Shown here piece by piece: positions 30,491 to 41,945 of a stretch of 64,000 nt of DNA. The position numbers and the translations under genes are program-made. The stretch is from Powellomyces hirtus (taxonomy: Eukaryota > Chytridiomycota > Chytridiomycetes > Spizellomycetales > Powellomycetaceae). Location: positions 1 to 64,000 of the forward strand of contig JAHLKG010000035.1 of assembly GCA_025526995.1 (NCBI GenBank). Direction: 5' to 3'. How positions within the stretch are numbered: the first letter of the stretch is position 1; each line of letters opens with the position of its first letter. The notes beneath the pieces were generated by a model. That model saw only the letters and a program-made list of their open reading frames with translations. It was not told the origin of the DNA and made no database searches.

Positions 30491-32209
30491 GTCTGCGCTG
30501 ACTACATCAACGAGAAGACGGCGATCGCTCTTTCGGCTGCAAGTACCGAAGAACCCCAAACCTACAAACAAGCGCTCTCATCAGACGACGCGCCGAAGTG
30601 GACCGAGGCCATAAATGCCGAATTGAAGTCCCTTCATACCAGTGAAACATGGGAAGTCATTAACCCCAAATCCTTACCGCACAATCAACGGCCCATCCGC
30701 ACTAAATGGGTATTCAAGATTAAGCGAGACCTGAATGGTCAACCCCAACAATACAAGGCCCGGCTTGTAGTGAAAGGCTTCGAACAACGCTACGGCATCG
30801 ACTACAACGAAACCTATGCTCTGGTTGCCAAGATTGCTACCCAACGCGTCCTTCTCGCTCTCGCCGCCAGTCTAGGCTTGAAATGCCATCAAATGGATGT
30901 AGTAACCGCATTCCTGAATGGGATTGTTACCGAGACCATCCTAATCTATGCCCCTGAAGGCTCTGGCTTTCCGCCCGGGACCATCCTTTGACTCCGAAAG
31001 GCCCTGTACGGTCTGAAACAAGCCCCGCGCGAATGGTACTCCCTACTTCACAAGGAACTGACCTCCTTGGGATTCAAGCGCCTGGCAAATGACAATGCCG
31101 TTTACATCAGAACTCTACCTGAAAGTGACTCATCGCAGTACATCTCCGTCTACGTCGACGATCTCCTCATTTTCCCAAAGACCGAATCGGAAATCTCATC
31201 AATCAAGACATTCCTGCACAACGAGTTCAACATGACAGACCTAGGCAAAGTCAACCACTACCTGGGAATGAGAGTTCGAGGCGACTACTCAAGGCACGTC
31301 ATCTACCTCGATCAAGAGTCATATGTAAATGACATCCTTGAGCGCTTTGGTATGCAAGATTGCAAGCCCGTCAACACTCCGATGGACCAGACCAAGCTCG
31401 AACCCTACGAAGTCGAAAATACAAAGACTTCACCTAATCCGCAAGAAGGAGAATATCGCAAAATCGTTGGTTCTCTCATGTACCTGATGATATGCACGCG
31501 TCCTGACATCGCTGTCGCAGTCAGTATGCTTTCTCGCTTCGCAAGCAACCCTTCGCCTCAACATCTGCAAGCTGCCAAGCGCGTTCTTTGCTACCTACGG
31601 GGAACATCAGATTACAGCCTCTGCATCGGCGGAAATAACATCACCCTTCACGGCTACAGCGATGCCGATTGGGGAAACAATATCATTGATCGACGGTCAA
31701 TCACTGGCTACCTTTTCTACATTGGAAATGCGGGCCCCGTTACTTGGGCTTCGAAGCGCCAACCCACCGTTGCTCTCTCATCTACCGAAGCTGAATACAT
31801 GGCACTTTCCTTTGCCACTCAAGAGACAATCTGGCTTCGCTCACTTCTGCAAGAACTCCAAATCCCCGAATATCTCGATGAAAATGCTCGACCTACAATG
31901 ATCTACAAAGACAATCAGTCATGCATCTCGTTGGCAATGAATCCCGTGCATCACGCCCGTACCAAGCACATTGACATTCGACATCACTTCATTTGTGATC
32001 ACATCGACAAGGAGATTCACCTGGAGTACTTACCCACCGCTGAAATGGTAGCCGACTCACTTACGAAGCCTTTACCGGCCTTGGCATTCAAATACCATCG
32101 CGAAAACATGTGCATCAAGCACTACGACAACACCATCATGCCAATGACGAAAGCGTCCATGACGGAGCTCCCAAATGAGTAAAATCCCATCATCGCGGAT
32201 CGATTGCTC

Positions 32210-32221
32210 GGACAGGGGGTG
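32210..32221 (+). other. Polypurine tract of A2
   Basis: GGACAGGGGGTG immediately upstream of the 3' LTR, the same as in A1. Confidence 0.7.
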
Positions 32222-32590
32222 TATTGGAATGTTGAGACTTGCGCACTCAACGTTTGGTCCTTACATTAGATCCTTACTTGGATTCTCCGACTAGAACGCG
32301 TGACCACCATACCGGTAACGCTAAGAGCTGAATTGGATCACGTGTGATCACGTGATCGGAGAAAAAGTAGATTAGAACGCTTGACAAGCGAGACATTACC
32401 GATAAGACTTTAAGACATAAAATTACATTCACATACATTACATCTCTGTGCATCTGACAATGCTACATCGTCAACTGCATCACAGAAGAGCTCTGTAAAC
32501 CCCCTTTACGAAGTATACTGAAGGCCACATCGAATTCGGCCAATCCTCTGCATTTCCGATAAAGTACTGGAAACGCCGATATCTCCATTA
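32222..32590 (+). repeat. 3' LTR of A2
   Basis: 369 bp. It ends TCCATTA, followed by the GCTCC duplication and the B3 coding sequence. Confidence 0.93.
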
Positions 32591-33979
32591 GCTCCCACTG
32601 GTTTGAACGCCCTTGGCAAGCTTGGTGAGCCTTCCAATGTCTGCAACGTTCAAATGGCCGAGTCTCTGATGCCATAGGGACAAGTCCTGACTTGTTGTGT
32701 CCCTTCCAACGTTGTGGGCAATCCCAGCATTTGCCTGCCCATGTGTTGTCTCAAATGTGTAGACAAATTGGTTCTCTTTGGCAAGGAAAGCCGTCCCATC
32801 CTTTGCAATGATCCGAGCAGCCTGTGGTCCCACTTCAAAACAAGCTCCAGCTTTGACAAGGTGAGCCAGTGATAGGAGGTTCTTGGTCATCTTGGGGACA
32901 TGCCAGCAGTTCTGGATTTGCAGGGGCACTGTCTTCCCCTCTATGTTGATCACCCATGTGTGAAACGTTCCATGCCCCACAGCTTCCAATGTGTGATTGC
33001 CTGCCATCTCAATGGCGACAGGAGACATCTTCTCATAGTCCCTAAACAGCTCTCTGCGGCCAGTCATGTGCTGAGAGGCTCCTGAGTCCAAAATCCAAGT
33101 GTTGGATGTCAGGGATGGCATCTGAGTCCCAATGGTGATGAAAGCAAAGCCTCCAGGCATCTGTTAAGTCGAGTTGGCCTGGTTTAGGCCCTTCTTCTTG
33201 ATTGCTGCCCTCCTGTGGCACTCCTTCTTGATGTGGCCCTTCTTGTTGCAGTAGTGACAGACTGCCTCCTTCTTCCAATCTGGCTTTCCCTCAGCCTTGT
33301 TGGTCTTCTGAGCATTCCCTTTGGCGTCAGCTTGTGTGGAGAAGGCTTTTGCTGCCTTTCCAGAGTTCTTCTTTCCATCTGCATGCCTCATTTCCTCCTG
33401 CAACAGCCTGGATGTCACAAAAGCCAAGTCCAGCTTCTCACTGGTCGACTCCAGAGTCATCACAAGGGTGTCAAAGGCTTCAGGAAGGGAAGAGAGTAAG
33501 GAGAACACATGGTCCTCCTCAGAAACGGGAGCTCCAATGGCAGCAAGTTCCTGGGTCATCCTCTTGATCTTGTTGATGTGGATGGTCATGGATCCAGTTG
33601 GGTCCATTGTCACAGTGAGGAACCGACATCTCAGGGAGTGTCTGTTGGCAACCCCCTTTTTCTCATGCACCTCCCTCAGCTTTTCCCATGCTTCAAGGGC
33701 GGATTCGGCCTCATGAACATGCATCAATTGCTCATCATTCAAAGACATGATCAGCAGAGCCAGAGCTCTCTCATATCGACGTATCCAGTCGTCTGATGCT
33801 GTGTTGGTGGCCTTGGCAGTTCCAGAGCCGTCCTTGATGTCAATGGCATCCCAAAGTCCCTTCTCAATCAACAGCATCTTCATTTTCAACTTCCAAAGGT
33901 GAAAGTTCTCCCCAGTGAACCTCTCAATGGACACTTGGATGTCAGAGTCGCCAGCCATCTTGTGCAAAGAGTGTGGCAA
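32591..33979 (-). pseudogene. B3 gag-pol, N-terminal part
   Basis: N-terminal third of the B polyprotein: UBN2-like Gag, zinc knuckle C-x2-C-x4-H-x4-C (~33235-33275), protease DSGAS (~33080) and the pre-integrase block, up to the A2 insertion. TAA at 33164-33166 replaces CAA (Gln) between the zinc knuckle and protease, and there are scattered missense changes relative to B1. The continuation is at 24160-26828. Confidence 0.9.
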
Positions 33980-34236
33980 AATGGGATAGTCCTGGTGTTC
34001 AACGGCAAGTGGTCAGAACCTGCTCCAGAAAATCCACTCCAGTCCAGTCCAGTCCAGACAATAGCTCGTTCAATGGTCAGACGCAGGTGTCCTATGCCTG
34101 CTATCTAGACTCTCGAGTGCTCAAACAGTTCTCCAAGTCCTCAGCAGTACCAGTGATAGGCACAGTGACGTGTTTCCCAGATAGAGATAGAGGTGGAGTC
34201 AGTAATGTTCAGACAGCTGTGTCAGGGCTCATAACC

Positions 34237-34716
34237 TGTTGAGACGTCTTGACACCTACAAACAGGAACTCAGCATACCAGATAGGTTGCTAGGTTGTTG
34301 TCAAGACTTGCAGAGGGTCTGAAGGTGCTTCCTAAGGTAGGGAAGGTCACCTGCGGTGTTTGGCGCGGTGTACTAGACAAGTAGAGTGTGTTGGACTGTT
34401 ATTGTATTGGTTGGGGATGCCCAGAGGGCATCCTTTTATAACAATTTGGATCATAGTACATGTGCAGTGACAATCTAACTGTGCCCTAGCTTGGCCAAGA
34501 CGGACCTGGCCTGGCCTAGTATTGTTCCCAATCACAGGGTGTCTTTTTGCCTTTTCTTGGCGCTTATATCAGCGCTCCGGATGTGTTCTAGGCCTTCCCA
34601 GGTCCTCTCCAGCTATTCTGGATTGTTCTAGACCATTCTGGACACAAGTGGATGTCCTCCCACATGTCCTGTGTGCTCTCAGTCCTTCCAGAGGTGCCCA
34701 CAGGTAGATTCCAACA
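34237..34716 (-). repeat. 5' LTR of B3
   Basis: 480 bp. Compared with B1 it lacks exactly 20 bp, two of the five 10-bp U3 repeats (near 34615-34645). The PBS precedes it at 34223-34236. Confidence 0.9.
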
Positions 34717-36443
34717 AAAACAAGCAGCATTTGGTGCAGGTACGGACAAAGGAGCAAATATCCTGCTGCATTTTGGGCCAGAAGTATTGTTGCAGCATTT
34801 TGGCGTAAGTAACTAATGGCCCTTGATGTCTGCCGTTAGGAAGTTCATCATGGAATTCTCAAAGGACATATGGCCTGATAGTGTAAGGAACGTAGAGTTG
34901 TTTGCCTTCGTATGTAATGATTCCATCGGGTCGTATAGCGAATCTTCGATAACGACCTGGGCGCTCATGTTCAGGTTTTTCAAGTATTTTGGTGATGTGA
35001 AGCGCATATTTGTCCTGACGTACTTCATGTTTCCATTCTTCAAATCTGAATGTAGTCGAGAATGGGTGCTTGTTGGTATTCATGTATGCTGTAACAATCA
35101 GTCGTTTTTGACATTCAATTAGGTGTGGCGCATATGTAGGTTTTCAAGAGAGCAGGTCGGCGATTGTGTTGAATTGGCTGGAAAGATATTGAATCGAGAA
35201 GTTGGATTCTTGTAGTGTTTCGCCCCATCCTGCTTGGCGTTTACTCAAATGTGGTTGCGTTTGTAGGTGCACGAGTGATCGGTGATCAACAAGAGCGATG
35301 AAGGGCCAATTGATAAGGTAAAACCGGTTTGTCTTGAGAAACTTCACGAGGGCTAATAGCTCTTGCTCGTGTACTGGATATTGGGTCTCGGCTCTGTTCG
35401 TTTTACGTGAGAAGAATAGTACTGGACGAAGCTTAGGAAGTTGTTCCATGGCTCATACTCAGTGAATTGGTAGTGGCATGGGAAAGGATTTCCCATCACT
35501 TGTTTGCCCCGACCATCCCGAGATGGCATAGGCAGAAGAATCGGTATGGACGTAGATTGGTTGATCAGGGTTGAACGTCGCTAGGACCGGAGCACTTGTG
35601 ACGGCAGCCTTGAGGGCATCGAAGGCTTTTTGTTCTTTGACCGTCCGTTCAAATGTGCTTTTGATGCCTTGTAAGGCTGATAATGGGGCGGCGATTTTGG
35701 CGTATCGTTCAATGTAATTGAGGAAGTAGTTGGTCAATCCAAGAAATTGCTGGATGTGCCGTGTGGTCCGCAGGGTTGGCCAATCTCGGACGGCTGCAAT
35801 CTTGTCATCCACAATGCGCATGCCGTTGATGCTGAAAAGATGTCCGCAAAACTCGATTTTGCGTTGGCCCCAATGGCATTTGGCAGCATTGACATAGAGG
35901 GAATGGTCTTGTAATCGCTGAAGGACTTTAGCCATATCTTGGCAATGTTTATTAGGATCAGGTGAGAGAGATAAGAATGTTGTTGAGGTAACAGATAACG
36001 CAGATGTTGTAGAGGTCACCTAGGACTTGATTCATCAGTCGTTGAAAGGCGCCAGGTGCGTTGCAGAGCCCAAAGGGCATGACGACATATTAAAAGAGTC
36101 CGAATCTGGTACAAATGGCCGTCTTCTCGTGGTCTTCTGGGGCGATAAGTAGTTGATGGTAAGCGTCTTTCAAGTCGATAAGGGTATAGAAGCAGGCGCC
36201 CAATAGCTGGTTTCCCATTTCGTTTAAGTTTGGAAGCGGAGTTCGGTCCTTGATTGTGACTGCATTCAATCCGCAATAATCCCAGCAAACGCGGATTCTG
36301 CCAGTCTTCTTGACGGCATATACCACGGAAGCGCCCCATGGGGACTTGGAGTGCTGTATCCATCCTTTCGAAAGCAGGTGATCGAGCTGCTCCCAGAGTT
36401 TGCCTAGTTGATCTTGTGATATAGGATGTAGAGCTTGGAACAC
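34717..36443 (-). pseudogene. Ty3/gypsy element G1: RT, RNase H, integrase N-terminus
   Basis: Minus-strand gypsy relic. RT: KGWIQHSKSPWGASVVYAVKK, RVCWDYCGLNAVTIKDRTPLPN, FYTLIDLKDAYHQLLIAPEDHEKTAICTRFGLF, with the active site reading YLNN instead of YLDD (near 35985-36000). RT thumb and RNase H follow (FCGHLFSINGMRI, FLGLTNYFLNYIERYA, APLSAL, YVHTDSSAYAISGW, then ETQYPVHEQELLALVKFL near 35370). The integrase zinc finger (FHDELPNGRHQG...CTKC) is at 34720-34860. Stops and frameshifts are frequent. It is cut at 34717 by B3, so the integrase core and 3' LTR are missing. Confidence 0.85.
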
Positions 36444-36499
36444 CGGTTTAGATCTGGGAACGATATCAATATGGAAGTTATTGTCGCCTCGATTGGGGG

Positions 36500-38542
36500 G
36501 TAGGTCATTGGTTTCTTTGAAGAGTGTATTTTCGAATCGTCAAAGAACTGAATCGAGGAATTTAGGCCATGATGGATCGGTCTTGGCTTTGTTCTCTTCC
36601 GTAGTAGTATGTATGTGGACTGCAAATGCTTCACGATACTGTTTATGTCGGAGTTGTTTATTGAATCGTTTTGTCAAGACAGCGGCAATGCCTTGAAAAG
36701 GTTTCTGTCGTTCACGTTTGACGCTTTTGGCTGCTCTGTGAATGGTGAATGTTTGGGCTTTCCTGATGAATGAATCGGGACTTTGAGCATGCCGCTTGGA
36801 TGGAAGTGATGAGATGTTAAAGGGTTTTCCATCCAGAGTGAACAAGATACGGTGCGGTCATTCAACGGTGATACAAGTAAAAGTGCCAATTAGTTTGAAG
36901 AACGGGAGTCCCAGGATGAGGGGGATTCCAATGGGTGCAATTTCGAAATAAAAAGAAGTAAACGGAATCGTAGTTTTGTGAAGCATTGTTGAAGATCTGG
37001 ATCGATTGAGTTGTAAGGGATGTGATTCAAATCGTTTGACCGGCACCAGCGGTATCGATGTCGTAGGGGTTGCTGAGAGGTTTCTTTTTGAGTTTCCGTT
37101 CTTTGGCAACGCGGTCTTGGACTATCATCGTGTTGCAGCCAGTATCTAGAAGGGCTATGATTGGCTCGGTACCCATCTTGACTCGGAAGACCCAACTGGG
37201 TGCACAAGGTCCATTTGTTGGATGGACGTGGGATTGCCCTTAGGGCTTTCAGGTGGTTGATTGCATGTCATCCATGGGATATCGGATTCGGAGAAGATAA
37301 TATGTCCCTTATTGGGCTGAGAGGAACCGATTTCTATTCCCAGCCGTCCAGAAAATCCTGGGAGTCTTGATCTTCTTCATCAGCTTTGATTTCGCTGATT
37401 CGACTGATTTGTCTGACTGGGTAGCTGCGGTCACTAGCAGGCTTCTCGATAGCTTTGCTGTTGACATCTCGTTTGGCGAAGCAATCTTGGATTGTGTGGT
37501 TGATTTGTCTGCATCGTTTGCAGAGCATAGCGCTTCCTTGTTTCATAGGCGTCTTGGGTGTGCCCGGAGTTCCAGTGAATGCTGGTCTCCGTGTGAGAGT
37601 CCTCTGAGAATTTGTGATTGATGTTGGCAGGCTAGGTTTCCTCCTTGGTGTTTGCGGAATTGCTTGCTTAGAGACTTGACCTTCAGTTGTTGATCTTTGA
37701 GGTGTAATCGGTGCAGGTTGAAATGCACGCTGAGGGGTACGAGAAGGGGCTTGTTCGATGCCCGAATAGGGATGGAATCATGCAGGGGCCTTGGCTTGTG
37801 TGCGTGCCGGAGTGGTAAGATAACCATTGACCAGATTACGAGAGGCTGCTGCATTTCGGATGCATAACACGGCTAGGGGCCAGACGACGTGTTGGCCAAT
37901 GGTAAGTCTCATCGTCATGAAGCTTTGAAGGGCTTGGACAAGATAGAGGCCATAGGTTGGGTTACGTAGAAGGCCTGCATGGAAGATATCAATCATCTCG
38001 CTTTTAAGTAGAAGGCGTTCGGTAGCATTGCCATTGGCATGGACAGTGATGGTTGCGAGATGTTGACATCGTTCCAGTTTGCGAATGTAGTCTTCAAGCG
38101 AGTTCCCAAGTGAGAGGGCCGCCATTTCTTGATGTAGAGGGTTGGTAATGTTCCGAGACATCCATCGTTGATAGAATTGGGTGGCCCACCAGGCCGCGAC
38201 ACCTTTGACAGGGGTGGCAGGTTGTACACAGAGGGTATTCATGATAGCTGTGTGCCATGCGACGACTGACAGATTCATGTTAGTTACGGCATATTTGTCG
38301 AAGTAGTTGAACTCATTGTAGGTAATGCCAGTGTAGGCCGTCATGAAATGGTTGCACGCTTTGACATTGGTAGTAAAGAAAAGATCGATCAACTCCATGT
38401 TGTGCTCATCGGAGAAGTACGGGGTCGTCTTCGTATTGGCGACAAGAGTTGTATGCAAGGTGAGCTCATTGAGTCGATCAACGTTTTGTAGCGCAGGGCC
38501 GATGGGAGGTATGGTCCAGGCGGCAGGTCCTGGTGCAGCCAT
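36500..38542 (-). pseudogene. Ty3/gypsy element G1: Gag, zinc knuckle, protease
   Basis: Gag frame opens at 38542 and runs about 254 residues (WWATQFYQRWM..., LEDYIRKLERCQHL, EMIDIFHAGLL), then a stop. The zinc knuckle C-x2-C-x4-H-x4-C (CKRCRQINHTIQDC) is at about 37480-37525. A decayed retropepsin region, with its Asp motif near 37140-37160 and ILGLPFF near 36900, links it to RT. The same strand, order and spacing show it is one element with the RT-integrase part downstream. Confidence 0.8.
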
Positions 38543-39024
38543 TGTGGATCACTATGTTTCAATCAAAAAAGAACAAGAATAGATGAGTTTGACAGGAAAG
38601 AACGGGAGTGGCGCTACCATGTGAGGTGCCTATGTTTCGAGGCGGGAGAAGAAGTATGCTTCGAGCAGAGGATAGATGAGTGAGGAGTTGGAACAAGAGA
38701 GAAGTGATATTTTGAATGGTTGAGTGAGGAATGTTGATGTATTGATGGATAATGATCTTCTGCCGAGAGGTTCTTTCCTTTCCGTTATATATGAGGTTCT
38801 TTGACGCTAATGTCTCTAGCTAACTTGTGGCGAACAGGGAGATGATCTAGGGATCTATGGCAGTGTTGCTGTGCAGTACTGAGACCGCAAGGTAAACTTG
38901 TGGGGAGTTCTGCTTATGAGGAATTTGGTAATTGCTTATGAGGCGCGTCTGTCTTAACTTGGGATATGGCTTTTTACTAGCCGAAAATAAGTAAGTATAA
39001 ATATGCCATGATGGCCATCTCACA
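38543..39024 (-). other. Probable leader and 5' LTR region of G1
   Basis: About 480 bp without coding sequence upstream of the G1 gag. On the minus strand there is a TATATAA box at 38785-38792. LTR boundaries cannot be fixed because the 3' LTR is lost, so assignment to G1 rests on position only. Confidence 0.35.
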
Positions 39025-39199
39025 CATAATAATACTTTCCCATACATTACATCTCCGTGCATCTGACAACAATACACCATCATCTGCATCACAGAAGAGC
39101 TTTGTAAAAACCCCTTTACGAAGTATACTGGAGACTGCATCGAAATTGCCAATCCTCTGCATTTCCGATAAAGTACTGGAAATGCCGATATCTCCAATA
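39025..39199 (+). repeat. 3' part of an A-family LTR (A5, 5' side)
   Basis: Matches the last ~175 bp of the A LTR and ends TCCAATA at 39199. A single base of the PBS remains before the sequence jumps into RT. Confidence 0.85.
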
Positions 39200-39966
39200 G
39201 AAAATACAAAGACTTTGCCTAACCCACAAGAAGGAGAATATTGCAAAATGGTTGGTTCTCTCATGTACCTGATGATATGCACGCGCCCTGACATCGCTGT
39301 CACAGTCAGTATGCTTTCTTGCTTCGCAAGCAACCCTTTGCCTCAACATCTGCAAGCTGCAAAGCGCGTTCCTTGCTACCTGCAAGGAACATCCAACTAC
39401 AGCCTCTGCATTGGCGGAAACAACGTTACCCTTCATGGCTATAGCGACGCCAATTGGGGAAGCAATATCATTGATCGACGGTTGATCAAAGGCTACCTTT
39501 TCTACATTGGAAATGCGGGCCCTGTCACGTGGGCTTCGAAGCGCCAACCCACCGTTGCTCTCTCATCTACCGAAGCTGAATACATGGCACTTTCTTTCGC
39601 CACTCAAGAAACAATCTGGCTTTGCTTACTTCTGCAAGAACTCCAAATCTCCGAATATCTCGATGAAAATGCTTGGCCCACATCCATCTACAAAGACAAC
39701 CAGTCATGCATCTCGTTGGCGATGAACCCTGTGCATCACGCCTGTACTAAGCACATCGACATTTGACATCACTTCATCCGTGATCACATCGACAAGGAGA
39801 TTCACCTGGAGTACCTACCCACCACTGACATGGTCGCCGACTCACTTACGAAGCCCTTACCGGCCCTGGCATTCAAATACCATCGCAAAAACATGTGCAT
39901 CAAGCACTACAATAACACCATCACGCCAATGACAAAAGCGTCCATAACGAAGCTTCCAAATGAGTA
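39200..39966 (+). pseudogene. Family A pol fragment (A5): RT end and RNase H
   Basis: Internal deletion joins the LTR end directly to the last ~250 codons of A pol (ENTKTLPNPQEGEY onward). RT-RNase H motifs are recognisable: CTRPDIAV, GYSDANWG (Asp to Asn in the usual GYSDADWG), STEAEYMAL. TGA at 39764-39766 replaces CGA in DIRHHF. The C-terminus ends at 39966 and a polypurine tract (GGAGGGGTG) precedes the LTR. It is defective and derived from an A subfamily distinct from A1. Confidence 0.85.
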
Positions 39967-40003
39967 AAATCCCTTCATCGCAGATTGATTGCTCGGAGGG
40001 GTG

Positions 40004-40372
40004 TACTGGAATGTTGAGCCATGCGTACTCAACTTTAGTCCTTACATTAGATCCTAACTTAGAATATCCGGCTAGAACGTGTGACCGTCATACCGGTAAC
40101 GCTAAGAGGTGAATTGAATCACATGTTGAATCACGTGATTAAAGAAATAGTAGATTAGAACGCTTGACAAGCAAAACATTACCGATAAGACTTAAGACAT
40201 AATAATACTTTCCCATACATTACATCTTTGTGCATCTGACAACGCTACACCGTCATCTGCATCACAGAAGAGCTCTGTAACCCCCTACAAAGGCAATACA
40301 AGCAGGCTGCATCAAATTTGTCCAACCCTCTGCATTCCCAATAAAGTACTGGAAACACCGATATCTCTAATA
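40004..40372 (+). repeat. 3' LTR of A5
   Basis: 369 bp diverged A LTR (starts TACTGGA, ends TCTAATA), more decayed than the A1 and A2 LTRs. Confidence 0.85.
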
Positions 40373-40739
40373 TCATTATCACATGTCTCTTGAAACATGG
40401 AAAAGACGTGTCTTGTACTCAGTTACATTGTCGCTGTATCCACTGTATCTGCGATGGAGAAAAGCAGCTTAATAGTTGTCGCAATAAGCGGGAGTAGGCG
40501 CAAAAAAAAAATAGTATAGCACTTCCCGCTCCCGTTTAAAGAAATATATGGTCTTCGGAACTCACACTTAGTTCATATTACTTGTCCTTCCTACCTAAGA
40601 CACCAATATCTTGGAGTATATCACATGGTAGCTCTACACAATCCTCGGCATCTCCGATAAAGTACTGGAAACGCCAATATCTCCATAACTAATGTTGAGT
40701 ATGCAAAGCTCAACATTCCAATACACTCAAAGTCTAATT
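40373..40739. repeat. Unidentified repeat and decayed A-LTR pieces
   Basis: 40373-40442 is the inverted counterpart of 12549-12617. An inverted repeat GCGGGAG/CTCCCGC lies at 40489-40537. 40640-40685 resembles the 3' end of the A LTR, and 40690-40728 is an inverted LTR start containing the palindrome AATGTTGAG/CTCAACATT. No gene is seen. Confidence 0.5.
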
Positions 40740-41346
40740 GAGTTTCACTTATTTTTTGACAAGTGCATCTGATATTTTGATAGACAAAATTTACTTTGTC
40801 AATTTTCTTTGAGTTATATTCACTGATGACTGATGTGCCATGATGACAAGGCAATCGCAATTGTGCGCAAAGAGTTGAAACTTTTGATTCCAAGATTCTT
40901 GAACAGCTGCAATGAAAGGGATAATTACAGGAAGTACATTAATGTGTTCAAATTCAAAATTGGAATGTCTAAAAATAAATCATCATTCGTTTTTAAAAGC
41001 AAAAAGTTTAACACTTTCTGGATGTTCTAAAAAAGAAATATCGTTGCAATAAGTTTGGAAGTGACAGTATTTTTTTCACAATTTTCAAAAAAGTTGATAG
41101 ATATATTAATTATTTTTTAAAAAGTTCAAAAAAAACATTGAACATTGTTTTTGATATAGTACAATAAAACCAGTCTTACAAAGATAAATTATCAAATTAA
41201 TTTTTGAGCTGTGTTTTTGCATGAGTGAATTTATTCATATGCCAAACCGCATAAAAAATTTTGAATCTATATTACTACAGAGTCCTCCAATAAAGTCACG
41301 GACCTCCTTTGTATATATAATCTCAGTCACATGACACAGAAATGCC
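40740..41346. other. AT-rich island, no gene recognised
   Basis: Base composition changes sharply to AT-rich here, unlike the transposons on both sides. A 65-codon plus-strand open frame (40833-41030) has no motif I know. It could be host DNA or very old repeat sequence. Confidence 0.4.
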
Positions 41347-41861
41347 TTATCCGCATATATCTTCACTGTTACAAATCCAGTCATGCTTGGCAGGGAACCA
41401 CTTCTTGTCTCTCTCATTGTCGCACTCAAAATAAGCGAGAATCATCTTGAGATTGCATTTCTGAAAGAAAAATGTGGATTCAGAGTTAATGTACATTAGG
41501 GAGTAAGTTGCATCCAGCCACAATGCGTTCTCGCCAGCAAGTGATGCCTCAAACTCACCTCATTGAGATTTCTTGCCACATGTTGCCAATTCTTAATTGT
41601 TGGCCAATTGGTGGGCTGACAATCTATGCCTTGTTCATCAAACCATTTAAAGTGCTCAATGAGGATCTCGTCATTGAGATCTTCAAGCGGGGCGGGAGTG
41701 GTGGCTGAGGGCAATGAGGGCGGAAAGGAGTGGTGGCTGGGGACGATGCGGATGGAAGGGAGTGGTGGCTGGGGGCAATGTGGGCGGGGTGGGAGTGGTG
41801 GCCGGGGGCAATGCGGGAGCTTCCTTGTTGGTTCCGAGCATATCGATAGTAGTCGTATGTT
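41347..41861 (-). CDS. Probable spliced host-like gene fragment, function unknown
   Basis: Minus-strand exon at about 41559-41861 with a Pro-rich start, then a mixed-composition stretch (LNDEILIEHFKWFDEQG, WPTIKNWQHVARNLNE). It reaches a donor GTGAGT at 41558. A 98 bp intron ends in a pyrimidine-rich TTTTCTTTCAG at 41461, and the second exon (41347-41460) stays in frame for 37 more residues to TAA. The exon itself is preceded by a T-rich CAG acceptor at 41862, so an upstream exon is likely; I cannot place it. The protein is not recognised. Splice signals in frame, and a lack of retroelement motifs, favour a real host gene or gene relic. The Pro-rich part is encoded by a minisatellite, in which all three frames are open. 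Confidence 0.4.
41693..41822. repeat. 32-33 bp minisatellite, four units
   Basis: Four tandem units of GGAGTGGTGGCTGGGGGCAA type, each 32-33 bp, with scattered differences. They overlap the Pro-rich part of the minus-strand gene fragment. Confidence 0.75.
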
Positions 41862-41894
41862 CTGAAAAAAAAAAGAGGGACAACAGCTCCAGGT

Positions 41895-41945
41895 GCCCAG
41901 ACTTTATAGCAGATAGACGGCCCAGACTTTATAGCAGATAGACGC
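41895..41945. repeat. Short tandem duplication
   Basis: A ~24 bp unit containing CCCAGACTTTATAGCAGATA occurs twice in tandem. Confidence 0.8.

Larger units (their letters stand above)
27308..32182 (+). pseudogene. Family A Gag-Pol with chromodomain, two in-frame stops (A2)
   Basis: One frame of about 1624 codons, broken only by TAG at 27611-27613 and TGA at 30989-30991 (CGA-to-TGA). Order with approximate residues: acidic N-terminus; capsid resembling Retrotrans_gag of Ty3/gypsy (205-350); zinc knuckle C-x2-C-x4-H-x4-C (410-424); protease DSGCSQHM (455); variable spacer (560-725); WHHRLGHPG (731); integrase with Asp in HFDLNG (783), HSNRRGEF (normally HSDRGGEF, second catalytic Asp replaced by Asn) and Glu in SVAERF; chromodomain (1018-1060; YEVEEI, FLCKWLGF, NTWEPLENV); RT with intact YVDD; RNase H (GYSDADWG, STEAEY, TKHIDIRHHF). 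Integrase-RT order makes it Copia, but Gag and chromodomain look gypsy-like. Whether the TAG is read through is unknown; A3 shares it. Confidence 0.9.
26829..32590 (+). mobile_element. Copia family A element A2 inside B3
   Basis: 5762 bp, LTRs at 26829-27193 and 32222-32590, target-site duplication GCTCC (26824-26828 and 32591-32595). The uninterrupted target is known from B1 and B2, so the element ends are fixed to the base: it starts TATTGGA and ends TCCATTA. This is the best-preserved A copy: one reading frame with only two stops. Its integrase second Asp is Asn, so it is unlikely to integrate by itself. Confidence 0.95.
23653..34716 (-). mobile_element. Copia family B element B3, interrupted by A2
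   Basis: Older B copy with LTRs at 23653-24152 and 34237-34716, split by A2. Its flanks (ACCTA left, AAAAC right) do not match, and its two sides join unrelated relics (Copia H and gypsy G1). That indicates an ectopic exchange between B copies rather than a simple insertion. LTR divergence and amino-acid changes show it is older than B1 and B2. Confidence 0.9.

Noticed and set aside
40833..41030. 65-codon plus-strand gene in the AT-rich island
   Set aside because: Lys/Phe-rich composition expected of AT-rich noncoding DNA, no motif, no splice partner.
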